From NCBI GenBank assembly GCA_016234555.1, contig JACRBJ010000004.1, forward strand, positions 22,567 through 86,566: DNA of 64,000 bases, given 5' to 3'. The notes under the pieces are model-generated. The model saw nothing but the letters and a program-made list of their open reading frames with translations, was not told where the DNA came from and searched no databases. How positions within the stretch are numbered: position 1 is the first letter of the stretch; every line of letters begins with the position of its first letter. Below, in pieces: positions 30,082 through 39,999 of this stretch. Position numbers and translations under genes: made by a program. The stretch comes from Chloroflexota bacterium (GTDB lineage Bacteria > Chloroflexota > Anaerolineae > Anaerolineales > Villigracilaceae).

Positions 30082-31587
30082 TTATCTCAAATACATCCAG
30101 TTCAACTCGCGGAGTCTGCCCGCCTGCCAGTCGTTGATGTCTTCGTCCTTCATGCGCCATGACCAGTTGCCGCCCAGCCTGCTGGGGAAGTTCATGCGGG
30201 CTTCGCCGCCGCAACTTAACACGTCCTGCATGGGGGTGACGGCAATATCAGCAACCGAAGCCCACACGGCGCGGATCAAATCCCAGGCGAAGTCGCTCCC
30301 GTCTACCCGCAGGTAGCGCTGGGCAAACTCTCTCTCATGTTGGGGAGCGGAGGCAAACCAGCCCATCGCCGTGTCGTTATCATGAGTGCCGGTGTATGCC
30401 ACACAGTTGGGGATATAGTTGTGCGGCAGGAAGGGATTGTCTGGTCCCGAAAAACCAAACTGCAAGACCCTCATGCCGGGTAGTTCAAAGGCGGCAAGCA
30501 ACTCGAGCACATCGGGTGTGACCAATCCCAAGTCTTCGGCGATGAAGGGCAAGCCCATGCCGGGGGTGATCAAACCGTTGCCGAGGTCCTGGTCAATGGC
30601 GTGGAACAAATCTGCGCCGGGACCGGGGACCCAGCGTCCAAACTGGGCAGTCGGGTGGTCGGCGGGGATTTCGTAGTAACCGGCAAAGCCTCGAAAGTGG
30701 TCGAAGCGCAGGATGTCGAAAATCTTCAGCGAAGCGCGGACGCGCGAAATCCACCAGGCATAGCCGTCCTTCTTGTGGACTTCCCAATTGTAGAGCGGAT
30801 TGCCCCACAACTGTCCGTGCTCGGAAAAAATGTCGGGCGGGACTCCAGCCACGACGGTTGGATTGCCAGCCTTGTCCATGAAAAACAAGTCGGGGCGCGC
30901 CCAAACGTCCGCCGAGTCGTTGGCGACGAAGATGGGGATGTCGCCGATGATCTGGATGCCGCGCTCGTTGGCATACTTCCGCAGCCTGTCCCACTGACGG
31001 AAGAAGAGGAATTGATAAAAGGCATGGCGCTGGACGCTTTCGGCAAGTTCCATTTGCGCCTTCCGCAGGGCGGTCTTTTTGCGGGAGCGAAGAGGCTCGT
31101 CCCAGCCGTTCCACGCGCCGCCGCCGTTGGCTTCCTTCAACGCCATGAAGAGGGTGTAATCGTCGAGCCAGGAGGCGTTTTCGGCGCAGAAGTAATCGAA
31201 GGAGGCGCGCAAGTTCTCGGGGGAAGCCTGAAAGGCGTCAAAGGCTTTTTGTAACAGAGCCAGCTTGCGGGGAATCAGTTGACCGAAATCCACGTGGGAG
31301 GCGGGCAAATCCCGCAGCGAGTCCAAGTCCGCCTGAGTCAGCAATCCATCGGCAAGCAGGTCATCGGGACTGAGCAGGTATGGATTCCCAGCGAAGGCGG
31401 AAAAACATTGGTAGGGCGAATCGCCGTAGCCGGTTGGTCCAAGCGGAAGCACCTGCCAGAGTTTGCAGCCGGTCGAGGAAAGCCAGTCGACAAAACGATA
31501 CGCCTGCGGGCCGAGGTCGCCAATGCCATAGGGACCCGGCAGGCTGGAGGGATGAAGCAGAATACCAGAGGAGCGTTTGAAGGTCAT
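30082..31587 (-). CDS. malQ: 4-alpha-glucanotransferase
   Basis: RSSGILLHPSSLPGPYGIGDLGPQAYRFVDWL; GDIPIFVANDSADVW; YTGTHDNDTAMGWF. Start ATG 31587 overlaps the glgA stop. Confidence 0.93.
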   Translation of the reverse strand: MTFKRSSGILLHPSSLPGPYGIGDLGPQAYRFVDWLSSTGCKLWQVLPLGPTGYGDSPYQCFSAFAGNPYLLSPDDLLADGLLTQADLDSLRDLPASHVDFGQLIPRKLALLQKAFDAFQASPENLRASFDYFCAENASWLDDYTLFMALKEANGGGAWNGWDEPLRSRKKTALRKAQMELAESVQRHAFYQFLFFRQWDRLRKYANERGIQIIGDIPIFVANDSADVWARPDLFFMDKAGNPTVVAGVPPDIFSEHGQLWGNPLYNWEVHKKDGYAWWISRVRASLKIFDILRFDHFRGFAGYYEIPADHPTAQFGRWVPGPGADLFHAIDQDLGNGLITPGMGLPFIAEDLGLVTPDVLELLAAFELPGMRVLQFGFSGPDNPFLPHNYIPNCVAYTGTHDNDTAMGWFASAPQHEREFAQRYLRVDGSDFAWDLIRAVWASVADIAVTPMQDVLSCGGEARMNFPSRLGGNWSWRMKDEDINDWQAGRLRELNWMYLR

Positions 31588-33011
31588 GCTTTTTTGATGA
31601 GGGATCGATAGAGTTCGAGATATTTTCTCGCGGAGTTTTCCCAGGAGAAATCCTGAGCCATGCCCGCGCACTGAATCTCCCGCCATTTCGCGCGTTCGGC
31701 AAACACCTTGATCGCAGATTTGATCGCGGCAGCCAGCGCCATGTGATGCGCTTTTTCAAAGACAAAACCTGTGACGCCGTGTTTGACCGTGTCGTTCAGT
31801 CCGCCTGCGGCGCGGACAATCGGCACACAGCCGTAGCGCATGGAAATCATTTGCGAAAGTCCGCAAGGTTCATAACGCGACGGCATGAGGAACATGTCGG
31901 AACCGGCGTAGATTTGACGCGCAAGCCCGGCATCGTAGCGGGTTTCCACTTTGACCCGGTCCGGGAGCGCCTCCTGCAATTTGAGAGCCTCCGCCTCGAG
32001 TTTCGGGTCCCCCGTCCCCAGAATGACCGCTTGCCATTTGGATTTTTTCATCATCTTCAATGCGGCGAAGATCATATCGATGCCTTTTTGCACGTCCATG
32101 CGTGAGACGGTTGCCAGCAGCGGAGTTTCGGGGTCGTGCGGCAGACCAAGCCTCTCCTGCAATAACCTTTTGTTGACCGCTCGTTTATCGAGCGAATCCA
32201 CACTGAAGTTTGCGCCGAGGGCAACATCGACAGCGGGGTCGAACGAGGCGGTGTCCAAACCGTTAAGGATGCCGCTGACCGCGTCGCCGCGGGAGAGCAA
32301 AAACTCATTGAGTCCGCAACCGTATTCGGGTGTGAGAATTTCCCTGCCATAGGTTGGCGATACAGCGACGATTGCATCCGAAGCCCAAAGTCCCAAAGGC
32401 AGGGGCATAACACGCGCCCATTCGGGCAGGTCGGTTTGGGCGAGTTTCAAGCCATACTTTTCGATGATCGCGCTGGCGTCGGGTCCCATGAACGGAAGAT
32501 TGTGCAGGGTGATGACCGTTGCCACATGACGGGAACCTTCCTCCCAGCGTTTGGTGAGCGCGCCGTACATGCTCAAGGCCGTGTGCCAGTCGTTGCCGTG
32601 AATCACATCCGGTTGCCAGTTGATGCGGTTGGCTAATTCAAGCGCCGCCAGGGAAAAGAAGGCGTACTTTTCCGCGTCAAGCGCTGAATTCAGCGAATAG
32701 ACTGAACCGTTCGCGCGGATTGGCTCGCCGCCGATCAGGTAGACAGGCATCCCGTTCAGGACGGTTTCGGATACTTCGACCTGAATCTCAACGCCGTCCC
32801 GCAGGAGCGAAAACATGCCCACAGGCTTCAAGCTATCCGCCTTGACCGCGGGATGGTGCGGCAACACAAGTCGTACATCGAGTTTCAAATCTTCGCTGGA
32901 AAGAGCACGCAGGCCGCGCGGCAGTGAGCCAGCCACGTCGCCCAATCCGCCCACCTTGATGAAAGGTTCAGCTTCGGCTGCAAGAAATAGGATGTTGATT
33001 GTTTGGGGCAT
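31584..33011 (-). CDS. glgA: Glycogen synthase (ADP-glucose)
   Basis: FLAAEAEPFIKVGGLGDVAGSLPRGL; DVIHGNDWHTAL; MPSRYEPCGLSQMISMRYGCVPIVRAAGGLNDTV. Confidence 0.95.
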   Translation of the reverse strand: MPQTINILFLAAEAEPFIKVGGLGDVAGSLPRGLRALSSEDLKLDVRLVLPHHPAVKADSLKPVGMFSLLRDGVEIQVEVSETVLNGMPVYLIGGEPIRANGSVYSLNSALDAEKYAFFSLAALELANRINWQPDVIHGNDWHTALSMYGALTKRWEEGSRHVATVITLHNLPFMGPDASAIIEKYGLKLAQTDLPEWARVMPLPLGLWASDAIVAVSPTYGREILTPEYGCGLNEFLLSRGDAVSGILNGLDTASFDPAVDVALGANFSVDSLDKRAVNKRLLQERLGLPHDPETPLLATVSRMDVQKGIDMIFAALKMMKKSKWQAVILGTGDPKLEAEALKLQEALPDRVKVETRYDAGLARQIYAGSDMFLMPSRYEPCGLSQMISMRYGCVPIVRAAGGLNDTVKHGVTGFVFEKAHHMALAAAIKSAIKVFAERAKWREIQCAGMAQDFSWENSARKYLELYRSLIKKA

Positions 33012-33220
33012 GGGCGCTATTTTACATCAAAACGCCCCTGCCAACAGCAGGAGGTTGAAGAAAAAATTATATCCTTCGGCAAGTATTCTCGTGACTTTAT
33101 ACGGTGTCGGGCGGATACCCGTTCATGTAAAATCCCGGCTACAAACGTCCCGAAGGATTCTGCGCTTCAAGCTTGTCTCCAATCAAACCTGCGGGACGAT
33201 ACAAAAACACAGGAGAAAAC

Positions 33221-33643
33221 ATGAATCCACAATTGCTCGCCCTGCTTACCGCCGCAGCCTGGGGCATCGGCGGCTACTTTGAAAAGAAGGGGTTGCACCT
33301 CGGCGGACTGTCGCCGCAAATGGGAATCACCATCCGCACGGCGGTGGCGCTGGTTGTGCTGGGCATCGTCTCTTTTCCGCAGTGGAAGACCGTGCCGCAG
33401 GCGGGTCCGAAAGCCCTGCTGATGATGGTCATCGGCGGGGGAATCGTCGCCGGCTCCATTGGGATGCTGTGCTACTATGCCGCGATCAAAGGCGCGCCGC
33501 TCAACATGGTCATGCCGATTGCGTTCACCTCCCCCTTCTTCGGCGTGTTGATGGGAATCATCTTCGGCGGCGAACCGTTGACATGGAAAACCGCCATCGG
33601 CGCCCTGCTGACCCTGGCGGGCATCATCACCCTGACGATCTAA
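33221..33643 (+). CDS. Half-size EamA/DMT family transporter
   Basis: Single EamA-like unit of ~140 aa with TMs, e.g. AAIKGAPLNMVMPIAFTSPFFGVLMGIIFGGEPLTWKTAIGALLTLAGIITL. Confidence 0.75.
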   Translation: MNPQLLALLTAAAWGIGGYFEKKGLHLGGLSPQMGITIRTAVALVVLGIVSFPQWKTVPQAGPKALLMMVIGGGIVAGSIGMLCYYAAIKGAPLNMVMPIAFTSPFFGVLMGIIFGGEPLTWKTAIGALLTLAGIITLTI

Positions 33644-33656
33644 TTCCGCCTTTGAA

Positions 33657-33705
33657 TTGACCTCTTGCAAAAGTATTTTCCCTTCCAGCTTTCGCAAGAG
33701 GTCAA
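33657..33705. repeat. Hairpin/MITE-like inverted repeat whose arms match the right-edge IS end
   Basis: ttgacctcttgcaaaag / ctttcgcaagaggtcaa, 17-bp arms with one mismatch; ctcttgcaaaagta is also found at about 63869. Confidence 0.5.
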
Positions 33706-33843
33706 ATAAAAAAACGGGGGCAAAAGTACAGGAAAAAGAAGCCATTCTTACACGTTTCGGTTACATCCGTCACAAATAACCTGTTTGGGTAACAGGCTGC
33801 TGATGCAGATCGGGCAATAGGGGCGAATCATCTGTACAAATGC

Positions 33844-33884
33844 TCCATTGGGGGAATGGAAAGAAAAATTCATTTCCATAAAAT
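33844..33884 (+). promoter_or_regulatory. Putative activator-type promoter: CCATT-N5-AATGG plus TAAAAT
   Basis: tccattgggggaatgg (33844-33859), 19 bp, TAAAAT (33879-33884); upstream of the 33938 permease/amt gene run. Confidence 0.5.
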
Positions 33885-33937
33885 AAGCCGAAATCTTTCG
33901 ATTACCGACCCGGAGAGAAAAGGCGACCATAACCATC

Positions 33938-35242
33938 ATGGCAATCACCATCATTGTTTTTGTGCTGGCATATATTGCGATAGCAAGCGAGAAATTCCCG
34001 CGTCATTGGGTGGCGCTTCTGGGCGGCTCCCTGCTGATCCTGTTCGGTGTGCTCAGCCCCAACGAAGCGCTATCCTATATCAGTTGGGAAACATTGGGAT
34101 TGGTGGCGGGAATGTTCACGCTGGTCGCAATCCTTGTCCAGGCGGGATTCTTCACCTGGCTGGCGATGACCTCCCTGCGCAAGGTCAATTATCACCCGGT
34201 ACCTTTATTCATCATCCTGATCCTGCTGGCGGCGTTTCTGGCGGCATTCATGGACAGTATTACGGTGATGCTCTTCCTCGCGGCATTGACGTTGCAACTC
34301 TGCACATTGCTCAACATCGATCCGATTCCACTCGTGATTGCGGAAGTTTGCGCAGCCAACACCGGCGGCGCGGCAACGCTGGTTGGCGACCCTCCCAACG
34401 TTATTTTGGGAACAACACTGGGCTTCAATTTTTCGGATTTTGTCGCCAACACGGGTCCAATTGCCATTCTCGGCGCCCTGATATTGACGACTTACTTTTA
34501 CCTGGCAAATCGCAAGGCATTGAAGAACGCCCACGTTGCCCTGACACCTGAAATGATCGAAAAGATCGACGAACTCCACAGCGAGCCATTGCACGTCCAC
34601 CTGACCCGCGTGGGGTTGACCGGCTTCATCATGGCTGTAGTCCTGTTGATTTTCCACATTCCCTTGAGCGGCTTGACCGGGCTTCCCATCAATGCGGCTG
34701 TGTCGGCTTTGATCCCCGCCGGCGTCGCCATGATCGCCCTGCGGGATGATCAGCGCAAGAAGATATTGATCGGCGTCGACGGCGAGAGCATTCTGTTCTT
34801 TGCGGGTCTGTTCGTAATGATCGGCGGGTTGGAGAAGGTCCACCTCTTCGAAACGCTTGCGGAAGCGCTGGCGCTGGCGACTGCGTCCAACTCGAACAAC
34901 CTGATCCTCGCCCTGCATTGGGGACCGGGTCTCGCAAGCGGGATTCTGGACAACGTGCCACTCGCCCTGGCAATGACCTTCGTCCTCAAAGACCTGGCAG
35001 CCATCCCCGGTACCCCTCCGCTGTCCATGATGGTCTGGTCGCTGGCAATGGGCGTGGATGTTGGCGGCAACCTGACGCCAATCGGCGCTTCAGCCAACGT
35101 GGTGTCGTACTCCTACATGGAACACAACCACGGAGCCATCGGCTGGAAACGCTGGCTGATGTTGGCTGTCCCGCCCACCATCATCGTAATGATTATTGCC
35201 TCCATCATATTGCTCTACAAGAATCAAACTGGCTGGTATTAA
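33938..35242 (+). CDS. SLC13/ArsB-NhaD-like (ion transporter superfamily) permease
   Basis: ~11 TMs; AFMDSITVMLFLAALTLQL; NTGGAATLVGDPPNVILGT; GVDVGGNLTPIGASANVVS. Confidence 0.82.
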   Translation: MAITIIVFVLAYIAIASEKFPRHWVALLGGSLLILFGVLSPNEALSYISWETLGLVAGMFTLVAILVQAGFFTWLAMTSLRKVNYHPVPLFIILILLAAFLAAFMDSITVMLFLAALTLQLCTLLNIDPIPLVIAEVCAANTGGAATLVGDPPNVILGTTLGFNFSDFVANTGPIAILGALILTTYFYLANRKALKNAHVALTPEMIEKIDELHSEPLHVHLTRVGLTGFIMAVVLLIFHIPLSGLTGLPINAAVSALIPAGVAMIALRDDQRKKILIGVDGESILFFAGLFVMIGGLEKVHLFETLAEALALATASNSNNLILALHWGPGLASGILDNVPLALAMTFVLKDLAAIPGTPPLSMMVWSLAMGVDVGGNLTPIGASANVVSYSYMEHNHGAIGWKRWLMLAVPPTIIVMIIASIILLYKNQTGWY

Positions 35243-35252
35243 GGAGAAAAAC

Positions 35253-35723
35253 ATGATCATACTCTCTTACATCGGTTACATCATGATCGCACTGCTCTTG
35301 ATGAGCATGGTTGCAAAAGCCCGTCCGAAGGTCAAGGAACCCGCTCCCGGCAAGGCATTGAAAAGCATCCCCATGGGATTGCCGTCGCGCTTTCTACTGC
35401 ACCGCTCAACCCTGTTCGCCCTGTTGACAGGCATCGTGTTCGGCGTGGTTGCTGGCTGGCTCCCATTGAGCATGGCTGGAATCATCTGCGCAGTCGCAAT
35501 CATCACCCTGCTGCTGCCGATGCGCTGCACATTCACAACAAAAGGCGTTTCTGTGGGCGAAGGAGTTTTTTATCCGTGGAAGGACTTTTCGGGCTTCATC
35601 GCCAAAGGGTCGAGGCTTAAACTTGACCACCCCTCTTTATTTGGACGACTCACATTGTTCATCAAGCCCACTGAAATGAGCAACGTGTTGAAATACGTTG
35701 AGCTATACGTCGGAACAAAATAA
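35253..35723 (+). CDS. Hypothetical small membrane protein
   Basis: Two to three TMs; RBS aaggag upstream of ATG 35253. Confidence 0.55.
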   Translation: MIILSYIGYIMIALLLMSMVAKARPKVKEPAPGKALKSIPMGLPSRFLLHRSTLFALLTGIVFGVVAGWLPLSMAGIICAVAIITLLLPMRCTFTTKGVSVGEGVFYPWKDFSGFIAKGSRLKLDHPSLFGRLTLFIKPTEMSNVLKYVELYVGTK

Positions 35724-35752
35724 AAAAATCAGACAAAGGAGAATTGAAAAAA

Positions 35753-37357
35753 ATGAAAGCCATTAATAGAAAAAAGAAGTGGACGTTTATTTTCCCGTTA
35801 TTGGTTGTGACTCTTGCTTTCGTATTCGCCACGCCGGCGTTTGCGCAGGACGCAGAACCTCCAACAGCAGACCAGGTTAATGACATTGCACTGGGGCTTA
35901 ATATCTTCTGGATGCTCATTGGTGGCTTCCTGGTCTTCTTCATGCAGGCCGGGTTCGCACTGGTGGAAACGGGCTTCACCCGCAACAAAAACGTCACCCA
36001 CACCATGATGATGAACATGATGGTCTTCTGTATCGGCGCAGTTGGCTATTGGTTGACAGGCTTCGCCTTCCAGTTCGGCGGCGTCAACGCGGCGTATCCC
36101 GAAGTGGCTCGCGCAGGTGTGATTGCAGGCGAATGGGCGCACTCCCCCATCACCCTCGGCGATTGGACTGGTTTGCTCGCCTCGCCGTTGATTCGCATCG
36201 GTCAGTTCGGCATCCTCGGCGGAAGCGGCTTCATGCTGGCGGGTCTGGGAACGAACGCCGGCATTCTCTCCTTCTTCCTCTTCCAGATGGTCTTCATGGA
36301 TACAGCCGCCACCATCCCGACCGGCTCGATGGCTGAACGCTTGAAGTTCGTCGGTTTCGTTGTGATGGGACTGTGGGTCAGCATGTTCATCTACCCGCTG
36401 GTTGCTGGGTGGATCTGGGGCGGCGGCTGGTTGCAGAACCTGGGGCGCATCGCCGGTTTGGGCAACGGTGCAGTGGATTTCGCTGGTTCCGGCCCCGTAC
36501 ACATGATCGGTGGTGTCGTGGGTTTGGCTGGCGCCATCGTGCTTGGTCCACGCATCGGTAAGTTCAATAAAGACGGTTCGGCAAATACCATCCCCGGCCA
36601 CAATATCACGATTGGCGTTCTCGGAACGATCATTCTGTTCTTCGGCTGGTTTGGCTTCAACCCCGGTTCCTCGCTTGGCTTCCTGGGCGGCTTCCGTAAC
36701 CTTGCCGTAATCGCTGCCGTCAACACGCTTTTGGCGGGCGCGGCTGGCGGTTGTGCCGCAATGACTTACATGTGGCTGTTCGGACCTTCCAAAAAGCCAG
36801 ATGCCGGCATGTCGGTCAACGGCGTCCTGGCTGGACTGGTTGCCATTACTGCTCCCTGCGCCTTCGTTGATCCGTGGGCGGCTGTCGTGATTGGTCTCAT
36901 TGCCGGCGTGCTGGTCATTCTGGCATCGGGCGCGCTCGAAAAATTCAAGGTTGACGACCCCGTTGGCGCGGTCCCCGTTCACATGGTCAACGGTGCGTGG
37001 GGTGTGCTTGCAGTAGGTATCTTTGCCAATGGCAACCCCGATACCGCCGCATGGAATGGCGTCGAAAGCGCCGTGACTGGTCTGCTTTACGGCGGCTCCA
37101 CCCAGATTTTGGCTCAACTTACCGAAGTTGTCAGTATATTTGTGGTTGTCTTCGGATTGTCATGGGTCTTCTTCAAGGCAATGAACGCGCTCAAGCTAAT
37201 GCGCGTTTCCCGCGAAGATGAACTCAAAGGTCTCGATATGCCTGAAATGGGCTCGCTGGCATATCCGCCCGACTGGGAAGCTCCAAAAGACCTCGGTCTG
37301 CCCGAAACAGGTTCGCTGGCCTATTCTGCCAATCGGGGAGCTGCAAGCGCGGACTAA
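35753..37357 (+). CDS. amt: Ammonium transporter
   Basis: FMQAGFALVETGFTRNKNVTHTMMMNMM; GGVVGLAGAIVLGPRIGKF; FGWFGFNPGSSLGF; VPVHMVNGAWGVLAVGIF. Confidence 0.95.
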   Translation: MKAINRKKKWTFIFPLLVVTLAFVFATPAFAQDAEPPTADQVNDIALGLNIFWMLIGGFLVFFMQAGFALVETGFTRNKNVTHTMMMNMMVFCIGAVGYWLTGFAFQFGGVNAAYPEVARAGVIAGEWAHSPITLGDWTGLLASPLIRIGQFGILGGSGFMLAGLGTNAGILSFFLFQMVFMDTAATIPTGSMAERLKFVGFVVMGLWVSMFIYPLVAGWIWGGGWLQNLGRIAGLGNGAVDFAGSGPVHMIGGVVGLAGAIVLGPRIGKFNKDGSANTIPGHNITIGVLGTIILFFGWFGFNPGSSLGFLGGFRNLAVIAAVNTLLAGAAGGCAAMTYMWLFGPSKKPDAGMSVNGVLAGLVAITAPCAFVDPWAAVVIGLIAGVLVILASGALEKFKVDDPVGAVPVHMVNGAWGVLAVGIFANGNPDTAAWNGVESAVTGLLYGGSTQILAQLTEVVSIFVVVFGLSWVFFKAMNALKLMRVSREDELKGLDMPEMGSLAYPPDWEAPKDLGLPETGSLAYSANRGAASAD

Positions 37358-37447
37358 TCCCCTGCAAATAATTTTTCACATATATTCCGGTTCCGGAGGC
37401 GCGGGTTTCGCCGCCCTCCGGAACCTGCCGCTGATTGAAAATCCGCC

Positions 37448-37687
37448 ATGCATGAAACTACTTCGAACATTTCCCCGCCCGCATTGATCTACCTCGGAAT
37501 GGGGCTGATGATTGCCCGCATCCAGTTGGACGGCGTCAGCACCCGCGGCTTCACCTGGCTGCAATGGCTTCAATACCTGATGGACGCCGCCCGGATCGTC
37601 ATGCTCTGGCCCCTTGTGTTGTTCATCGAAAAATTCGAGTCCTGGTTGAAATCAGATTCCAGCAATGAGGTAAAGCATGACCGCTGA
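37448..37687 (+). CDS. Hypothetical small protein
   Basis: 79-aa ORF between amt and the APC permease; overlaps the next start. Confidence 0.4.
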   Translation: MHETTSNISPPALIYLGMGLMIARIQLDGVSTRGFTWLQWLQYLMDAARIVMLWPLVLFIEKFESWLKSDSSNEVKHDR

Positions 37688-39137
37688 AACCAATTCCAAA
37701 CCGGTTCGCAAAACGCTCGGACTGACCGGCATCACCATCAACGCCATGGCGCTGACCGCTCCCGGCGCGTTTCTGTGGTTCCTCTATCAAGCTCAGGTTG
37801 CAGCCAGTTTCGACGGCGCAGCAGACATTTGGGCTGGTGTTCTACTGGCTTTGCTGTCCGCCATGCTTACCGCACTCTCATTTGGAGAACTTGCCCGCCG
37901 CTACCCCGAAGCGGGTTTCCGCAGCGCTTACCACTTCGCTGACCGTTTCTTTGCCAATCAAAGGTACGCCCCTCGCGGAGCGATGGCGCGCCTAGCGAAA
38001 TTTGTAACGGGTTGGGCGGCGCATCTTTATTACTGGATTTATCCCGGCGTCATGGTCGCCTTCATGGGCGTCCTTGCCGACTATCTTCTGCACTACCTTG
38101 GCTACCAGCCGACTGTGTATGGGGAAGCCCTGTTGGCGACATCCTTTGCCACATTCATTGGCTTTCTGGCGCTGCGTGGAATCACCGGAACAACCACAAG
38201 CAGCGTAGTGCTGAATACCATCCAACTGACAGCGCTGGTTATTTTTTCCATCCTGGCAATTGTCTTTCGCCTTGTCAACCCCGCTGAGTTTTCCCCAGCC
38301 GAATGGACTTATCCATCTGCGGCGTCGGTGCTGTTTCCACGCAGTTGGAATGGCGTTCTGTTCCAGGCGGCGCTGGCAATGATCCTGATGGTGGGCTTCG
38401 AGTCGTCCACAACACTGGCAGCCTCAGCCACCAACGCAAAACGGGACATCCCGCGCGGCACAATTCTGGCGCTGGTCATTCAGGGCGCGTTTGCCTATCT
38501 GGCGGGATACTTCGCGACCGGCTTTGCCCTCAACGCGCAACTCGATGCGATGAATTCCCCCGCACCCATCGGCGACCTGGCGCTTCAAATTGGCGATCTT
38601 CTCCTGCATGGATACGGCGCCACATTGATGCTGTTCATTGGTTTTACGGTGACAGTTGCCCTGCTCGGCGGGACCCTGACCGCCGTGAATAACGGCGTCC
38701 GTATTAGTTTCGCCATGGCACTGGACGAAGAGATGCCGGACTTGCTGGGTTTTTTGCATCCCAAATACGCTACACCATATAACACGGTGATCCTGCTCAG
38801 CGTTGTTTCAGCAATCATCGGCGCAGCGGGTATCATCGGCGGATTGCCTGTCCTGATGGGAATTATCCTGGCATCCAACATGGGGGCATTCCTGCTGTAT
38901 GCCCTGTTGTGCCTGCTGACCATCGCCACCTTTATCGGAGATTCCTCTTTCAATATCCTTCACCATCTTTTTCTGCCGCTCATCGGGCTGGCGGTCAACT
39001 TGGGAATCGTGATTGTCGCAATAAATATCGGTCTGAACTCTGGAGGTATCGTTACGCAAGCCTGCATGATTGCATTGGGCATTGCGGCTGCGTGGTTCGT
39101 AGTAAGCATAATATATTATTTTGTAAAACGAAAATGA
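37677..39137 (+). CDS. APC-superfamily amino acid permease
   Basis: GLTGITINAMALTAPGAFLWFLYQ; ALSFGELARRYPEAGFRSAYHFADRFF; 12-TM pattern. Confidence 0.85.
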   Translation: MTAETNSKPVRKTLGLTGITINAMALTAPGAFLWFLYQAQVAASFDGAADIWAGVLLALLSAMLTALSFGELARRYPEAGFRSAYHFADRFFANQRYAPRGAMARLAKFVTGWAAHLYYWIYPGVMVAFMGVLADYLLHYLGYQPTVYGEALLATSFATFIGFLALRGITGTTTSSVVLNTIQLTALVIFSILAIVFRLVNPAEFSPAEWTYPSAASVLFPRSWNGVLFQAALAMILMVGFESSTTLAASATNAKRDIPRGTILALVIQGAFAYLAGYFATGFALNAQLDAMNSPAPIGDLALQIGDLLLHGYGATLMLFIGFTVTVALLGGTLTAVNNGVRISFAMALDEEMPDLLGFLHPKYATPYNTVILLSVVSAIIGAAGIIGGLPVLMGIILASNMGAFLLYALLCLLTIATFIGDSSFNILHHLFLPLIGLAVNLGIVIVAINIGLNSGGIVTQACMIALGIAAAWFVVSIIYYFVKRK

Positions 39138-39144
39138 CCCTCCC

Positions 39145-39999
39145 ATGCAGGTCAAGCTAAAAAAACAGGTCGCTTTGAAAAAATATTTTCCCGAAATCGA
39201 AAGCAGCGGACTGAGTGTCGTGGGACCAGTTCGCGAGGATAACCAGGATGCAATCCACCTGACCCAGGGGGAGCAACCGGACGCATCGGGCTGGCTTTTC
39301 GCGGTTGCCGACGGCATGGGAGGTTATGCCCATGGCGGAGTAGCCAGCCTGCTAGCAATTCAATCTTTTTCCAGCATGCTGCAATCGGGAAATGGCTCTT
39401 CGATATCAAAAGCCCTGGAGAAAAGCGTGGAGGCTGCCAACCTGCGGGTTTATCAACATGCACAGCGGTCAAATGTGGGTCGCATGGGCACAACCCTGAC
39501 GGCTGCCTACGTTTCGGGCAACATGCTGCACCTGGCGCATGTCGGAGACAGCCGCGCATACCTTATCCGTAACGGGCAAGCCACCTGCCTGACCACCGAT
39601 CATACGATGGTGGGAGACATGGTGCGCGCAAAGATACTTTCTCCCGATAAAATCCGCACGCACGCGCAACGCTCGATACTAACCAAAGCCATCGGCATCG
39701 GATTATTCGTCCAGCCAGACATCATCCAGAAAAAGCTTGTGGAAGATGACCGTCTGATCCTGTGTTCCGACGGCGTCTGGTCGGTGATCGACGACCATGA
39801 ATTCGCCCAAGTATCCGGCAGAGACGCCCCAGCGGGTATGATTAGCCGGCACCTGATCGACCTCGCCCTGCAGCATGAGACGGACGATAATGCGTCTGTA
39901 GTGGTCCTACATTTAAAGAAACTGGGCTCAGTCTCCGTGGGACACGAATCCCAACAAGAGGGCAATTGGTTTCAAAATCTGAGGAAATTTCTATCATGA
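39145..39999 (+). CDS. PP2C-family Ser/Thr protein phosphatase
   Basis: VREDNQDAI, FAVADGMGGYAHGGVAS, MGTTLTAAYV, LAHVGDSRAYLIRNG, LILCSDGVWSVIDD, DDNASVVVL. Confidence 0.93.
   Translation: MQVKLKKQVALKKYFPEIESSGLSVVGPVREDNQDAIHLTQGEQPDASGWLFAVADGMGGYAHGGVASLLAIQSFSSMLQSGNGSSISKALEKSVEAANLRVYQHAQRSNVGRMGTTLTAAYVSGNMLHLAHVGDSRAYLIRNGQATCLTTDHTMVGDMVRAKILSPDKIRTHAQRSILTKAIGIGLFVQPDIIQKKLVEDDRLILCSDGVWSVIDDHEFAQVSGRDAPAGMISRHLIDLALQHETDDNASVVVLHLKKLGSVSVGHESQQEGNWFQNLRKFLS

Noticed and set aside
35798-37117. 439-aa minus-strand ORF opposite amt
   Set aside because: Composition bias (His/Asp/Glu/Gln-rich) and no domain; antisense of a conserved transporter.
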